The position numbers and the translations under genes were made by a program. A stretch of DNA of 64,000 bases from the NCBI GenBank assembly GCA_964019055.1, contig OZ025212.1:12429391-12493390 (forward strand), read 5' to 3'. Positions within the stretch are counted from its first letter, which is position 1. Every line of letters begins with the position of its first letter. Source of the stretch: Anthopleura xanthogrammica (taxonomy: Eukaryota > Cnidaria > Anthozoa > Actiniaria > Actiniidae). The notes under the pieces are model-generated. The model ran no database searches. It saw only the letters and a program-made list of their open reading frames with translations, and had not been told where the DNA came from. This document shows positions 23,905-34,326 of the stretch, one piece after another.

Positions 23905-26900
23905 TTACTGGGAACATTTGCATTCCTCGATAAGTTCGCCAACCAAACGAACGAGTTCTGCCTTGAGGTCTTTAGATCGAAACTTTACTTCAAAGTGATT
24001 GAGTATTGTTTTAAGCATTGCAACGTTGAAGACTGCGATCTTGTCTCTGTGATAATAGTCGCATAGATCATACGCGTCATAAGTAATCGGGTGCTGCAAG
24101 CCGATGTTATCTCCAATTTCTTTTAACAGATCAAAACGCTCTGACTCCCGTATTACTTCTTGAATGTCTTCATCATCATCTACTTCAGATTGTACGTTTT
24201 CCTTGGGATTGGTAGTATCTTGTGCTCTGGATTTTTTTCTCGAAGCGGAAAGCCGTGAAAAGAATCCCGCTATTTGGGTCTTCGATAACCATTCTATTCT
24301 TTCAAAACGTCTTTCGTTGTCCTCATTTCTCGCGCACCGCATTTCTGCGGCAACTTGTTCCGGGTCAGCTTTTCTCCCAGTCCTCTCACCCAGGTCAAAC
24401 TTTGCTGTCAAATACGAGCGCACATTGTCTGTAAAACGAGCAGATGCTGTTCTTGGTTTTAAAGCCCAGCCCATGGTAAGTGGTGAAGGCGGTGTTTCTT
24501 GACGTGATACATAAGATGATTCATCTGGTTTACTGCATGTTTTGGACTTATACGAATCGATACCTGAGAATTTAGCCACCCAATCTCGGCGGAGCCCATC
24601 GTATAATGTTTCATTTCTTTTTTTCTGGATTTCGTGCAAGCCAACATCAATGTGAAGCTCGAGATCTGAAAAGGAGTCGAAGTTATAGCTACATCCTACT
24701 TCAGGACAAACAAATAGCGATGGCTGATCATCACTATCAATGGCGTTTTTAGGATTTTCTTGATCTTTGTTAACTGGAAGCTGTCTCATTTCACTAGTGA
24801 TGAAAAACCCTTGTCCTTCTTGCAATGATATGTTGGTCGCTCCTTGATGTTTAACATATAAAGATTTCCAAGGTATGAGTTTCCCGGGACCGGTATCGTA
24901 GGCTTTCCAGGTAAGCAGTCCTTTCTTTTCATACTTAAAGTTATGAAATTCACTAAAGTATTTGATTTTATGCACCTCAAGATTCTGGCTGGATTCATCC
25001 AAAGTGTTCACGGCCGCTGTTGTTCCTTTAACCGGTCTCTCTTTTAACGCCTTCCTCATATGGGAGCCATTCAGAATATCGTTCCCTTCAGCGCAGTATC
25101 TCCTGATTGATGCCTTCATTGGACAAAGCACTCTGTCACATATGTCTTTTCCCTGCTGAGGCTCAGAAAAATCATACCGTTCAACAGCAATTCCAACACG
25201 GTCACCAACATCCTTGACTGCTGCAACAAGATTGGTTGTGTGGTAACATCCTGCTTCATCTGAACGAATACACACCGTTTTCACATCAGGAAAGTCAACT
25301 TTGATATTTTCTAGAAGGCTCTCAAAAACGGAAGTCACAGCAAACCAGTCCTGGGAACACGAGTCAAATAGGTGAGCATAAGACAAAACTCGGTTAGTCT
25401 TGGATTGCTCATCGTAGGTCACTACACTGCTGATATGCCAGCTTAGCCCGCGCTTGCCAAACCATTCGCTTTGCTTTTCTCTATACCTCATTTGGTTGAA
25501 TTTCATTGCCCAATCAATAATAATGAGGGCGGAGTTGGATGACAAATTACGTATTGCTTCTTGTTTTGCCTGTTCCTGGTTTACGCCTCGGATAATATGA
25601 CACTTCCAAGCAAAGATTTTACTTTTGGAGGCCTTAAAGTCGTACATTAGGTCATCGCGTTGCTCACTGCTGTAAAGATTACTGGAATGATTCTTTATGC
25701 TGGCTTCTATCTCATCCATTACCAATCTCAGTTCCTGACAATGTTTGCAAGACAAATGATGTGATGAATGCGAACACTTTTTTGTTAACTTCTGAACGCT
25801 CTGATCACTCAAGGCAAAGTGCCTACAGTGGTCAGCACACTCGCTTTCTTCGGCCATGCAGTCCGTTTTGTAGGTGGTTTTAAGATATTTCATGCCATCA
25901 TTTAGCCTGTTTTTCAAGCTTGTCATGTTTTCTTTATCTGCACCAACTTCGCAAAGCTCATCTATTATAGTAGATAGTCGCTCAAAGGCAGACACCCCTT
26001 CGGCAGCAGTATTATCGAGGCCACACAATGATTTACGTTGTGAAGCTTCTCGCACTTCCAAGATACGATACATCGTGGAACGGCTAATTGGCTCAAATGA
26101 CTCTTCCTTGCAATACTGTAAGTACTGCATCACCATTGTGGACCTCGTAACAGTGCGGATTACATTAGGCATTGTTATCTGACTGCCTCCATCTAAGGTA
26201 AGCTTTCTTGTTCCAAACGCAACGTCCTGATAAAAATAAGGTCGATTGATGAAATCAACGAAGTGGTCAACCTTTTGTGTGTCTAGACGTACCCGATGGT
26301 GTACTACCTTAGGGACAAATGAGCCTGGACCTCTCTTTTTCGCATGTGATCTAGCCAGTTTGATTTGCCTCATACTGACTTTTTCATAAGGCTCATGAAA
26401 AGCTTGCAATTTCTTCATAGTATGGCGGTATGCATATATACTGAGTATTTGTATCTTCAAGTTACGGGTCTGCGCATCACGATACGCACACATTAACGCG
26501 ATCAGGTCATCTGTAGGGCTTATGGCTTCTTGTTGGATTACTTGGAATAGCTTGTCACCATCTTTTGGCGCTATCAGTTCGCAAACAGTTCGGCACGCAT
26601 CTGAGGCTCTATCTTTACAAATGTTTTTATCTTCTGGTTTTGCGTCATCCCAACTTGATGTTAATTGAAACTCCAGTGGCTCAAGAACTCCAACAGGTGT
26701 ATGCGCCGCTATTTTAGCCATCGATTGGTTGAAGTCTTGAACAGCTCTATCATCATTAGCAGAAGCGTTGACGCACAAATCTTCCAGTGAACTACCACTT
26801 GCAAGATCACTGCAGCATCCTGGTGTCCAGTTCGCGCCAGCAGCACGATGCGTACGAGGTGTTTCCGGTTCAGTTGTTGAGGTTGGCGTAGATTTTTTAG

Positions 26901-28062
26901 GTCTCCTGTCAACGAAAATAAAAGTGAGGTATTTTATCATAACATATAGAGTCATGGTATTCTTAGGTTATTGCCTTAACTAGTCGACACTGCACTGCAG
27001 TCCTAGTTCAGTGAAATATGAAATACCTTTCCACTCACAAGACATACCTTTCTGTGGTTGTTTTTGTGGGAGGAACCTTGAACGCGCCAACTATTTCATC
27101 CTGCAGCCACGCCGCATTGCTCTGCATGTTTTCTTGGTGCTTTGTTCTACATTTTCCACATATTGCTGTTTCAGAAAATAGAGATGAATGTGTAAGCTAG
27201 GGGATATTAATTATGACCTTGCTAAATAATAACATTCACTACACTTTCCTTTGTTTTTTTTTTTTGTTTTTTTTGTTGTAGATGGTCTTTCTTTATTTTC
27301 TCTTCTTTTCTTTTTCTTTTTTCCCGTTTCTTTCTTTTTCTACTTCCCTTTCTTCCTGCTTTCTTTGCTGCTTTCTTTTTTCCCTTACTTCCTCTCTTTT
27401 TTCTTTTTCCTTTACTCTTTTTTTCTTTATTTTCTTTTTTTTCCCTTCTTTTTCTTTTTTCTTTCCATACTACTTACTAACTTGCTTACTTATTTTTTAT
27501 TATCTCTTTTCGTTGACCTATCCCACACGATTTTGTTTTAAATTATTCAACATAAAGATTTAGACCCATCAAAATACTCACGTGATCCAATTTCGACAGT
27601 AACATTGAAAATCGATTTCACTGCATTTGCCATGGCAACATTTATCACATGGCGATCCTTACACTGCTTTTTTCTTGATCCACTATGCCCTGGATAGCGA
27701 CATGTCCGCGGTGCACGCCAAAATCTACCAAAACCATGACGATGGCTCGGACATATGCTCATAGCATCAATTTGGATAGAGCTTAACTCAAAATATCCAG
27801 CACGTGCAAGAATTAGCTCGCTTTCATTTAGTCCAGAATTTCGTAGATGGCAGCTGGCGAGGTGCTGTGTTATATCTGCCTGACATTCACTTAACTTCAC
27901 CAATTCAATAAATCCTCTAGAGCTCCCACAGGCTATTTTTCTGCTTCCTTTAAAGCTACAAAGGCTAAAATCCATTCTTTCACGAGAGAGGTAAACACGA
28001 GACTCGAAGACTTTATAAACGCCGATCGTCTTGGTGCAAGTAAATGCAACCAGGACAGACAT
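23905..28062 (-). CDS. Transposase of the TTAA-target transposon (three exons, about 1,199 residues)
   Basis: Exons 28062-27582, 27165-27048 and 26905-23905 join in frame with GT/AG ends (481, 118 and 3001 nt). The first exon has a Cys/His cluster (ICPSHRHGFG...CRYPGH) and the second a CxxC (ICGKC), consistent with N-terminal zinc-binding modules. The third has a candidate acidic triad: Asp in IIIDWAMKF (about 664), Asp in IRSDEAGCYH (about 749) and Glu/Asp in FSEPQQGKD (about 781-787), resembling a DDE/RNase H-like core. Later come a C2H2-type finger (CPEVGC...H...H, about 933-957) and a C-terminal SAP-like helix pair. No stop or frameshift is seen. The start ATG at 28062 could be preceded by another exon, since a TTTCAG acceptor lies just upstream. 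Confidence 0.8.
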
Positions 28063-28344
28063 GTCGATTTCATTTCTGAAATCATAAATAACTTATAACC
28101 CAACAATTTTGTACTAAACCATATTTTAGGTTTTTTAATTATTTGAGTCCCTTTTTATATCCATAACTATTAATTGAAAATGCATCATGATTCACTGTTA
28201 TTTAGCGCAAGGACATAGTTTCAGCATTGCTACTACTTGGTATAGAGTTGATCAATAAAATGGCTAACGCAATACAAGCTTAAATTTGAATATCACAATC
28301 ATAGAACCTTAGACAAATTATTAAAACAGGTTATTAAAAGAGCT

Positions 28345-29245
28345 AGAAATATCCAGCTCTGAAAGCAAGAAAAGTTATCTTGTACTTTTGTAGCACAACT
28401 ATGTTTCGAGGTTATAAGACGAGGATTTCTTTAAAATATACTAACAATGCTTAACCTCCCGACTTTGAGATATGCAAATTGGAAAAAAATATATCGTATG
28501 GTGAAATTTCAAAATCGCTTAATAGTGCTAAAACAAGGCTGTGATCGCTGAAATCTTTTATGATAGAACAAAAACATGTTACAATTAGATTTTCATTCAT
28601 TTCATCCTATTTTGGGTAAGAGTATTGAGAATAATGAGCAAAGAAGTAGGCGTTACAGACTCAACGGCCTCTATGTCACGCAAGAAAATACCTGCAAAAA
28701 GCACAATATTTGGACTTAGCTCATTGCTTAGAAACGCAATGTGCCGCAAATTTTTTTGCATAGATCTGCAGAATAGCTTCTTATCTCAAGGTAGGATAGT
28801 ATTTTGTACCTTGGTGAGGTGCCACAATTGAGAAATTTGCAATCTTCTAAGTCCTCTAATCTTAGTTTTTCAAGTCACGCGTTCAGTAGTCTCGATCAGT
28901 TAGGATTTTCCCTCCCTTAATTTGCACATTCCAAAAAAATATTGCTGTTTCTAGTCAGAAGTTGCACTAAGCTTCACTTTAAACTAAAATATAAGCTTTC
29001 ATTTCCAGAAAAAAACCGAGAAAACGGACTTTGAATGTAGGCCTTGGTGACTTTGAAAATCGGCGTCTTTTGACTGATTTGGGGTCGATAGACAAAAATT
29101 CGCATAGCGGCTCGAAAATAGAATATAAAACGATTCTAAGTACACAGTTGTAGTGAGGAAAGATAGTACTTTCGATGGTAAAAATATAAGACAAATCTAT
29201 TTTTTGAACCCAGAGCCAGTGGTCCACTGTTAGAGAGACTCCCTC
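28345..29245. repeat. Right long terminal inverted repeat of the 7-kb transposon
   Basis: Inverted counterpart of 22245-23105. It differs by point changes and a few small indels (for example near 28395-28440), so the two arms have drifted since insertion. It ends GACTCCCTC next to the duplicated TTAA. Confidence 0.9.
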
Positions 29246-29284
29246 TTAATTGTACGTGCATGGTTGACCTTGTTTACGACCGCG

Positions 29285-30301
29285 TGTTGTAAAACCTTGA
29301 CTGAACTTTGGACTGGACTTTGGACTGGAATTGTTGAATAATTTGGCAGATACAACTATTATAAATACTCTTTTTATTCAATAATTTTTCTCCATTCTAA
29401 ACTTTTACATCTATCAGTCAACAGATCTCAAGGATGATCTGGTATTTTTCTTTACTTCTAGCAAACTCTCTTTGAAGACCAGAAACATCGTACTATTTTA
29501 ATCACTTCAAATTCATTACATGTTGACCTTGTATTTCCTTGAAAAGCTAGAGGCCGGGATTTTAGGAGGGAGGAGGGGGATTTAAGAGGGGGAACAATTT
29601 TCGTAATCAACTGAAAGTAGGGGGTACATTATTTGCAATTTCAAAATACTGAGGCATACAGTTTTAGATTTTATGCTATCACGCAGCCCAGTAACAAAGG
29701 TACATTTTCCTGAATAAGGATGACGAGGGGTACATTTTTATTTGAGATATATTTACGGGTGGTACAATTTTTTTAATTTTTTTTCAGAAAACCACCCCCC
29801 CCCCCCCCCCCCTGCAACATGATAAACAAACGGTCTTTTATCAATCGGGTTTTATTTCCTTCTCTTTTAATTAAGTCTCAGTGTCTAGAACCATCACAGC
29901 GCGATGTGATCTGATGTGGTCTTGTAAGCATGACTCGTCTCGATTTTATCATATGTTAACTCATGTTATGTAATGTAATGTAATCCGAGTCAGTCAATAT
30001 TGCATTTCAAATGAAAGAAAAAAAGTAAAGCCTTGAACCGAACTGCGTTACATCTTTACGTTTCTGGCTCATTAGATTGATAATGTACATAAGAGACTCA
30101 CTAGCTCAATAAAATCTGGTGTTGGATGAAAAGCCTCTACGAGTGTCGAGCTGGTTATCTGCACGTATCTGGTGTAGTTTCTCGCGAGTTACAACAACTC
30201 CATCATGCACTGGAGGTTGGACTGAAATTTTAAAAATGAAATAATAAATAATAATTCCAGTCTAAAAGTCCAATTCAAAGTCAAGCCCAGGTTTTACAAC
30301 A
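29285..30301. mobile_element. About 1-kb non-autonomous inverted-repeat element
   Basis: Left 'tgttgtaaaacctt...gactggactttggactgga' and right 'ccagtctaaaagtcc...ggttttacaaca' are inverted over about 45 bp with mismatches. It interrupts the same R2 repeat copy as the 7-kb transposon, whose remaining part resumes near 30310. There is no ORF; it contains a C homopolymer near 29796-29812. Target duplication not resolved. Confidence 0.65.
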
Positions 30302-31060
30302 TGATTTTATACACCCTGCAGACTGCATGAGGGATGGCGTTTATACAAACAACATAGGTTCGAGAAGGAAAATATATCTTGTAAGAAAATATATGTGTTT
30401 TGCTCAGAATTCCAGTACGATTACATAACATGGTAACTCGAAAACACTTTTTTTTGTATTTTAGAAACATTTGTCAGGTATAATATGCAGATAATTTATT
30501 GTTTATTTCGTGTAGCTGAATAATTGTCATGCTCTTGTGTTTGCACTCTATAAGCATTTTTATCATAATAGTGAAATTTCTCGCGCGCTGATTGGTCGAG
30601 AGCCGTGGTAAATAAGAGGACATACGGATAAATGATGAATCGCTACGCCTCGTGGGTACATAACATTTTGACCAACTTTTGACTTCATATCGTGGTAAAT
30701 AAGAGGACATACCACGCTTAACCATCGGAAATCTGTTAATTTACCAGTTAACAGGCTAGGTATATTTTTAAAAACTATTTTTCCTTCTGTAATGTTCTCG
30801 AACAATTTTTAAGATGAATTAATTATAAGCAAATATCTTCTAGATCTGTTTCTTAACCAAGACTGTGTAAAATCTGAATATGTACCGTCTGTATGTGGTT
30901 TCAATTAATTGTTAACTTTGTAACCATGTGTAAAAAGAACAACCAAGGCTAGAATAGAGGGTTGGACAGACAGACCAACCGACGAGTGAGTAGACCTCCT
31001 TCTTGTACCCAGACCCCATGAGATCCATGGCGTATTGACTTTGCGAGGGTTAGTATATTA
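30302..31060. other. Remnant of repeat R2 and unclassified AT-rich DNA
   Basis: 30310-30550 is the distal part of the R2 copy broken by two insertions. Further on, 'cgtggtaaataagaggacat' occurs twice (30605 and 30692). Nothing coding is seen before the TA at 31059 that borders the next transposon. Confidence 0.65.
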
Positions 31061-31196
31061 CTACCGAAATCAGTAGAGTGTCTTTTTCAGAAACAAACCG
31101 ACAGACGTTTTAATGGCATGGCGCGACAAGTCTAATGACGTAGACACTTAGGAATGTTGTACGAAACACAAAGGAATGTAGCTCGGCGCGTGATTG
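31061..31196. repeat. Left 136-bp terminal inverted repeat of the DD37E element
   Basis: From CTACCGAAATC to CGGCGCGTGAT, matching the reverse complement of 34189-34324 with one difference (TTGTACG here, TTGTGCG on the other side). It is the only sequence between the element border and the passenger gene apart from 31 bp, so it must hold that gene's promoter if internal. Confidence 0.92.
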
Positions 31197-31227
31197 AGTT
31201 TCTGCTCATCTACTGTGATCTAGTACA

Positions 31228-32658
31228 ATGGCGTTGATGTTAAAAGTTTTTTATGGAGATGAGAGGTGTCAAAATATTTATGTAAACACTTCGGTACTAC
31301 AAGATTTCCAAAGTCTTTTGTCAGTACTTAGGGAAAAAGTTACCTATATAAACTTTATAGAAGATAAAGATTTACGGGTGAAGTATGAAGACGACGAGGG
31401 AACGTTCGTGAACTTAGATTCGGACTCTGAATCTCTTCGAGATGCATTAAGGTGCGCTACGATAGTCCAAGGTACAGAATATCGTCGCTTGAAGCTCAAA
31501 GTAATTGAGGCTACGACTCCACAGAATAGGAAAGTTCGGAAAATAAGCAGTAGTCCAGATACTTGCCGCGAGGCTTCAAGTACAGGTGCAAGCAGTAGAT
31601 CAAGTACTAGAAAGACCGACTCAACAACTCTACCTTCCTTACCAAAGCCCGCCAAAAAATGTCTCGGTTTTCCCAACCCCTCAAGAGATTCTGCGTCTAG
31701 ATCTTCAAATTACAAATCTCCACTTGAAAGGCATATAGCAGATACGGAAAGCAAAGTAGAGGAACAACAAGAGACAGTCCGAAAAATCGAGCAAAAAATC
31801 GAGCAATTTACATCTGAGTTACCAGTTGTTATCAACAAGAAGTCTCCAGCTTGCGGCAACTGTCATAGAAGAGAAAAGCATAACCGCACGAACTGTCCAT
31901 ATAAACCGCATAAATGCGAAAGTGCTTTTGCTTGTGGGGACATAGATAAGCACAAGGATGAAAAAGACAAACTTAGAGCACTTGAAAGTGAACGGAATGC
32001 AGAAAAACAGAAACTTAGAAAGCTTGAACTTAATCTTGAGTCAAAGAAATTTGCAGCAGAAAATACAGCTAATTCTTTTAATGCTAAAATGAGAAAGCGC
32101 CTCGTGGAGAGTAGCGCAGAAAAGTACCTGTGTGATGGAAAAGAAAACTGGAGAGTAATTAATACTGACCTAAACCTTCTAGAGCAGCATTTTAAAGGAA
32201 AAATCCCCAGTCAGGATGTTGACTTACAAGATGTTTTGCAAGAAATATCATACCGCAGTAACCTCGTTCCAAAATCAAAGTACAGCAACACAATCAAAGA
32301 ACTGTGGAAATGGAAAGGAATTAGATGGCCGGGGGATGAATGTGCTGCTGAACAATCAACTCCTTCGCTCCCAACCGGTTCGCTAAATTATACACCACCC
32401 GTCCGTAGTCAGGTTCCCACGCACTTTCCCAGCCAGCTACAGGCCATTGCACCAGCTACTAAAACTGAAGAAGAGGAACAACTGAATATAGCTATGAGGG
32501 AGAGTATTTTATTGACCAAATTACAGCATGAGGACAGTGTCAAGAAAACTAGTGTTACCACACCGACTTGCACAACAACCACAACAAATGAAAGTGTCGA
32601 GAATGAAGCCGCGAATATTTTACTAGATCTAGGCCATGTCAAATATTCGGATCACTAA
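31228..32658 (+). CDS. Passenger protein: PB1 domain, zinc-knuckle-like cluster, coiled coil, UIM-like motif
   Basis: Intact 476-residue intronless ORF starting at an ATG 31 bp inside the left TIR. Residues 3-94 fit a PB1 domain: a first-strand Lys (LKVFYGDE, Lys6) and an acidic OPCA-type stretch (YEDDEGTF...LDSDSESL, 53-70), so both binding faces could be present. 165-200 and 240-285 are charged coiled coils. 209-245 holds a Cys/His cluster (CGNC...H...NCP...C...CG...H), a probable zinc site. 330-370 is a small Trp-rich region (ELWKWKGIRWPG). Residues 414-429 (EEEEQLNIAMRESILL) fit the ubiquitin-interacting motif with its Ala and Ser. PB1 with ubiquitin binding recalls p62/SQSTM1 logic, but overall this is not p62. 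Function unknown; its place between TIRs makes it element cargo. Confidence 0.85.
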   Translation: MALMLKVFYGDERCQNIYVNTSVLQDFQSLLSVLREKVTYINFIEDKDLRVKYEDDEGTFVNLDSDSESLRDALRCATIVQGTEYRRLKLKVIEATTPQNRKVRKISSSPDTCREASSTGASSRSSTRKTDSTTLPSLPKPAKKCLGFPNPSRDSASRSSNYKSPLERHIADTESKVEEQQETVRKIEQKIEQFTSELPVVINKKSPACGNCHRREKHNRTNCPYKPHKCESAFACGDIDKHKDEKDKLRALESERNAEKQKLRKLELNLESKKFAAENTANSFNAKMRKRLVESSAEKYLCDGKENWRVINTDLNLLEQHFKGKIPSQDVDLQDVLQEISYRSNLVPKSKYSNTIKELWKWKGIRWPGDECAAEQSTPSLPTGSLNYTPPVRSQVPTHFPSQLQAIAPATKTEEEEQLNIAMRESILLTKLQHEDSVKKTSVTTPTCTTTTTNESVENEAANILLDLGHVKYSDH

Positions 32659-32896
32659 AGGAAAACGTGCAGACAGTTTTTAATTACTTATGACCATCGT
32701 TTTAAGAGTTGAGTTTTGTTTCTATAAATCCAAAAGAAAAAAAAGCAGCGTCGATGGATGCACTTTGAACTATATTGACAAGTATTCAGTCATGTTTACT
32801 TATTCATTGAATTCATTTCATGTATATGCTAGTTTACATTCATATGCTTTATAAGTTTACATTTTAGTCATTCGTTGTAAGAGAAGAACTATACGA

Positions 32897-32952
32897 AATA
32901 AAAGGGCTTCACAGTTGGTTAGTGCATGTTGATTTTATTTCTGTAAAATAAA
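32897..32952. terminator. Convergent poly(A) signals shared by the two transposon genes
   Basis: Plus-strand AATAAA occurs at 32897-32902 and 32947-32952, and minus-strand AATAAA at 32934-32939. They sit between the stop of the passenger gene (32658) and that of the transposase (33084), so the two transcripts would overlap at their 3' ends. Confidence 0.6.
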
Positions 32953-33083
32953 ACTGGTTGTCTGTTTAGTCTGACACTGTTGGTCTATAAAATTTGATAA
33001 ATAACTATAACGTTTGAACCAAAAGGGAGATTACTAGTATCGAAATCAACGGGTCAATTTAGATAAATGCCAAAAAACATGGA

Positions 33084-34163
33084 TTATATTCGTAGGTATT
33101 GCAAGTGACGGTAAAATCCAATCATATCGTCTTCAGTAATACATGGTAGTGCAGCGTAAATCGCAGCTGGCACATTAACTCTTAGGAGATTTGCGTATTC
33201 CTCTTGTTTTAAGACAGTTTTTAACTTATTGAATACAAGTTCAGCTGCATTAAACTCGGGTGATCGCACAGGGGTATATACAGAAGCCATACCCATGTCC
33301 ATAAACCAAGTTGCGAGTGCCTCACCACCATCATGACGATGAGTTTGAGCATTATCGTACACAAACACATCACCGTTATCTAGAACAGGTAATCCACTTG
33401 GGGCGGTATGATCGATGGCTTCCCCCCAGAAGTTTAAAAAATCGATGGTATTAGCTCCTCCTGCTATTGTGTTTGCATACAGGACACCATCTAATCCACA
33501 AAGCAAATTAAGAGTATAATTTGCACCTTTTGTATTGCCAGCCAATATTTCTACAGCCGGTGTTCCAATTAACGAATGTCCATATGTTGGATTACCGACG
33601 CCGACATTAACTCCAGCTTCGTCAAAGAATTTCACCTTGTTAGCAGGAACATTGTGAAGAAAATTAAGAAACTGTTGGGCGTAAGCAACGTTCCCAGGCC
33701 GCGTGAATTTGTCCTGACAATGTTTGGCAAGTTTTTTGTGTGTCCAAGGCCCATCGGACATTCTTGTTCGTACAGCTCTTCCAATAGCACTAACCGATGT
33801 TCCACCGTCGACAACACAGCAATTGTTAACTTCTTCTAAAATTGTTGAATAGTTACAAGATGCCTTCTCCCTTTTCAGTAGCTCTATCAGCTGGATATCT
33901 TCTTCTTTTAGATGAGCTGCATTGCCAGTTTGGGATTTCTTTGGCTCAACAGACCCCTGAAGACATACTTGATTCCAGATTTTTCTTACGGTATCTGAAC
34001 ATACTTTGAATTGGTTGGCAATGTCGTTAAAACTACCAGGAAAATTGCCAGTTGCCATGTCGCCGCCCCGACTCATAATCTCGTCAATAAGAGCGATTCT
34101 TAATTCAGTGGTGAGTGCTTTTCCTCGAACAAATGTCCGTCCTTTCTTTGTAACTCCAAACAT
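33084..34163 (-). CDS. Tc1/mariner-superfamily transposase, DD37E type
   Basis: 359 residues from the ATG at 34163; an upstream in-frame GTG at 34226 lies in the TIR and is unlikely. N-terminal residues 15-70 look like helix-turn-helix DNA-binding segments (FNDIANQFKVCSDTVRKIW), and a second HTH-like stretch covers about 85-135. The catalytic core has Asp181 (VKFFDEAG), Asp270 (VFVYDNAQTH) and Glu308 (SPEFNAAE); 37 residues separate the second Asp from the Glu, hence DD37E. This is the DDE_3/IS630 fold, doing cut-and-paste transposition at TA sites. The frame is undamaged. The start lies 25 bp inside the right TIR, mirroring the passenger gene on the other side. Confidence 0.93.
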   Translation of the reverse strand: MFGVTKKGRTFVRGKALTTELRIALIDEIMSRGGDMATGNFPGSFNDIANQFKVCSDTVRKIWNQVCLQGSVEPKKSQTGNAAHLKEEDIQLIELLKREKASCNYSTILEEVNNCCVVDGGTSVSAIGRAVRTRMSDGPWTHKKLAKHCQDKFTRPGNVAYAQQFLNFLHNVPANKVKFFDEAGVNVGVGNPTYGHSLIGTPAVEILAGNTKGANYTLNLLCGLDGVLYANTIAGGANTIDFLNFWGEAIDHTAPSGLPVLDNGDVFVYDNAQTHRHDGGEALATWFMDMGMASVYTPVRSPEFNAAELVFNKLKTVLKQEEYANLLRVNVPAAIYAALPCITEDDMIGFYRHLQYLRI

Positions 34164-34188
34164 TTTTAGCGAGTACCCGAAGCCACAC

Positions 34189-34324
34189 TGATCACGCGCC
34201 GAGCTACATTCCTTTGTGTTTCGCACAACATTCCTAAGTGTCTACGTCATTAGACTTGTCGCGCCATGCCATTAAAACGTCTGTCGGTTTGTTTCTGAAA
34301 AAGACACTCTACTGATTTCGGTAG
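34189..34324. repeat. Right 136-bp terminal inverted repeat of the DD37E element
   Basis: Reverse complement of 31061-31196, ending GATTTCGGTAG next to TA. It lies upstream of the transposase ATG and probably contains its promoter. Confidence 0.92.
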
Positions 34325-34326
34325 TA

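Larger units (their letters stand above)
22245..29245 (-). mobile_element. 7,001-bp DNA transposon with about 860-bp TIRs and TTAA target duplication
   Basis: The element starts GAGGGAGTCTCTCTAAC and ends with its reverse complement GTTAGAGAGACTCCCTC. TTAA flanks it at 22241-22244 and 29246-29249. The inverted repeats extend to about 23105 on the left and 28345 on the right, with scattered mismatches. Between them, on the minus strand, is a three-exon transposase gene. The paralogous repeat at 13598-14030 has one TTAA at the same point, confirming the boundaries. TTAA targets are known for piggyBac and Kolobok; the protein does not look like piggyBac, so Kolobok or a related TTAA superfamily is favoured but unproven. 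Confidence 0.9.
31061..34324. mobile_element. 3,264-bp Tc1/mariner-type transposon carrying a passenger gene
   Basis: Both ends read CTACCGAAATCAGTAGAG inward, flanked by TA at 31059-31060 and 34325-34326, the duplication typical of the IS630/Tc1/mariner superfamily. The TIRs are 136 bp with one mismatch seen. Inside are two intact intronless ORFs in convergent orientation: a PB1/zinc/UIM protein on plus and a DD37E transposase on minus. Each start codon lies 25-31 bp inside its TIR. Near-identical TIRs and undamaged ORFs indicate a young copy. Confidence 0.92.

Noticed and set aside
27251..27563. Phe/Ser/Leu-rich ORFs resembling membrane segments
   Set aside because: A T-rich pyrimidine tract in the transposase intron; the strand is opposite to the gene.
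22658..28831. 68-residue ORF found in both TIRs of the 7-kb element as a possible accessory gene
   Set aside because: Its identity follows from TIR identity; too short, no domain, and it sits close to neither start nor splice signals of the transposase.
33084..34226. Longer transposase start at the GTG at 34226
   Set aside because: It would begin inside the TIR; the ATG at 34163 gives a normal N-terminus before the HTH region.
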